A program made the position numbers and the translations under genes. DNA of 64,000 bases from Candidatus Poribacteria bacterium (lineage in GTDB: Bacteria > Poribacteria > WGA-4E > WGA-3G): the NCBI GenBank assembly GCA_003635315.1, contig PYJD01000010.1:186001-250000 (forward strand), given 5' to 3'. The notes beneath the pieces were generated by a model. The model worked only from the letters and a program-made list of their open reading frames with translations. It was not told where the DNA came from and ran no database searches. This document shows positions 62,783 to 64,000 of the stretch, one piece after another. Each line of letters begins with the position of its first letter. Positions within the stretch are counted from its first letter, which is position 1.

Positions 62783-64000
62783 TTATGGTTCTTGTATGAT
62801 TTCAATTAACTGATTAATGTTAATATCTTTAAGGGATTGTGTTTTTCCATCGGTCCAGGTGACTTGAATTGAGTCCACCTTGGTAGATTTCCCCAAGCCA
62901 AAATGGGTAATGAAACCATTGGATGACATATAACTCTCACCTGCATAGATTTCGCGAATCTGATTAGCATTCGATGCTTTTAGTTGTATCTTTGCTCCGA
63001 TTGCATTTCTGTTCTTATTCACACCAATCAGGTTAATCTTTAGCCAATTATTGTTTTTCTTCGTCTCGACTGTGTTATTTTTCAATAGTCTCGCTTTTGC
63101 ATAGTTATTAACTATGAAGATATCTATATCTCCATCATTGTCATAGTCTCCAAATGTTGAACCGCGACTGACCCGTGCGGGTAAAAAGTTAATACCTGAA
63201 CTCTTACTGATATCCGAGAATGTACCGTCACCTTCATTTTGAAAGAGTTGATTGTGTTGTGGTATAAGCACTTCTGGTTGGTCAAGATGTTGAAATGTAC
63301 TTCCATTTGCAACAAAAATATCTAAATCACCATCATTATCATAATCAAAGAGAGACGTACCCCATCCGATTTCCTTTAATGTAACCTCTGCAAGCATAGC
63401 AGAATAAGATTCATCAACAAATCTAATACCTTGACTGGAGGAATTTAATGATGACTTTTCCTCCTTGAGTAAGTTTCTATAAATGACATACTCTTGATCA
63501 ATCCAATGGCTAATAAATATATCAATATCTCCATCGGCGTCGTAATCCCCAGCTGCCAATCCCATTGATCCTCGAAAATCTGCAGCCCAAGATTCTGCAC
63601 TCACATCTGTAAACGTACCATCTCCATCGTTACGATAGACATGGTTATCTGAGGTATCATTTGCCACATAGAGATCAACATCGGAATCCTCGTCAAAATC
63701 GCAAAAAATTGCCTGCATACTCCTACCACCAGGTGCTGCCACTCCAACTATAGAAGTTACATCCGTAAATGTACCGTCCCCATTATTCCTATAAAGCACG
63801 TTTTCTTGCGGTTCAAACACAGTAGGATTCAATGCGTTCGGTACGAACTTACCTGATTGTAAGGATTCTTCCTTTTTATCTTCAAATTTCACCAGATCAA
63901 AATCTACATAGTTACAGACATATAAATCCAAGTCATTGTCATTATCGTAATCAGCAAAACAGGCACCAGTACTCCACAATGGACAATCAACTCCAGCAAC
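62783..64000 (-). CDS. FG-GAP/VCBS-repeat protein with ASPIC/UnbV domain (N-terminal part outside window)
   Basis: The frame is open to the window edge, so at least 405 residues with the N-terminus missing. Repeated D-x-D-x-D-G-D/N loops (FADYDNDNDLDLYVCNY, FCDFDEDSDVDLYVAND, AGDYDADGDIDIFISH, FDYDNDGDLDIFVANG, FGDYDNDGDIDIFIVNN) form calcium-binding FG-GAP/beta-propeller blades. The last about 80 residues are an ASPIC/UnbV domain (NAIGAKIQLKA, YAGESYMSSNG, HFGLG). Probably extracellular, surface-binding. The TTG at 63979 is not the start. Confidence 0.87.
   Translation of the reverse strand, partial: VAGVDCPLWSTGACFADYDNDNDLDLYVCNYVDFDLVKFEDKKEESLQSGKFVPNALNPTVFEPQENVLYRNNGDGTFTDVTSIVGVAAPGGRSMQAIFCDFDEDSDVDLYVANDTSDNHVYRNDGDGTFTDVSAESWAADFRGSMGLAAGDYDADGDIDIFISHWIDQEYVIYRNLLKEEKSSLNSSSQGIRFVDESYSAMLAEVTLKEIGWGTSLFDYDNDGDLDIFVANGSTFQHLDQPEVLIPQHNQLFQNEGDGTFSDISKSSGINFLPARVSRGSTFGDYDNDGDIDIFIVNNYAKARLLKNNTVETKKNNNWLKINLIGVNKNRNAIGAKIQLKASNANQIREIYAGESYMSSNGFITHFGLGKSTKVDSIQVTWTDGKTQSLKDININQLIEIIQEP

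Overview
The window is AT-rich bacterial chromosome of Gram-negative type. The evidence is an L25/CTC rplY, an FtsX/LolD-type ABC transporter, PorV-like and DUF5916 outer-membrane beta-barrels, LolA/LolB-like proteins and YidD. The gene mix is typical of Candidatus Poribacteria and related FCB/PVC lineages from marine or host-associated settings: five Gfo/Idh/MocA oxidoreductases (one partial), two PhyH-type dioxygenases, an enolase-superfamily dehydratase, LamG, discoidin and FG-GAP/ASPIC secreted proteins, and a fused TRAP permease. This lineage call is inference from gene content only. No transposase, phage, plasmid or CRISPR gene was seen, but the window is dense in short non-autonomous palindromic repeats.

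Layout. 1-3.4 kb (+): a Gfo/Idh 3' end, a secreted discoidin protein, then a tight operon of Gfo/Idh oxidoreductase, a 113-residue ArsC-like protein with an in-frame UGA in a U-x-x-C motif followed by a bacterial-SECIS-like hairpin, and an NAD-dependent epimerase. 3.4-7.6 kb (-): map, ccmC, ccmD-like, miaB and a DUF6807-like gene. 7.7-11.8 kb: a class-I amidotransferase-like hydrolase, a PorV-like barrel, and a convergent DUF1611 / D-threonine-aldolase-like pair. 11.9-18.0 kb (-): a housekeeping block, LolB-like, ispE, tRNA-Gln(UUG), rplY, amidase, ADP-ribosylglycohydrolase, GerMN and pth. 18.2-31 kb (mostly -): argD, sugar-acid and secondary metabolism genes, a MacA/FtsX-like pair without its ATPase, and an S10 peptidase / Gfo / aldo-keto reductase operon.

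32.5-36.3 kb (+) is the most interesting protein locus. Three tandem paralogous small two-helix membrane proteins of a family I do not recognise are followed by an overlapping LolA-like / YidD / TPR-membrane trio. 37.1-47.7 kb is a repeat-rich block: about 2 kb of gene-free DNA with strong hairpins, a frameshifted secreted peptide gene, a membrane-anchored His-rich protein, a three-gene glycosyltransferase operon and a methyltransferase. It is bounded by a near-identical 28-bp motif in inverted orientation.

47.7-64 kb holds a secreted PEP-synthase-like protein with swapped domains, a DUF5916 barrel, a chorismate-lyase-like gene, a second TPR-membrane paralog, a fused TRAP permease, a LolD/FtsX pair followed by a beta-barrel gene with no canonical start codon, a second PhyH dioxygenase, pncB and an ASPIC/FG-GAP protein running off the window.

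The best-supported repeat is a 111-190 bp family ending TACCATTTC...GAAATGGTA. Four complete copies are each flanked by a 3-bp TAA or TTA duplication, which points to past transposition, plausibly by an IS5-like enzyme encoded elsewhere.
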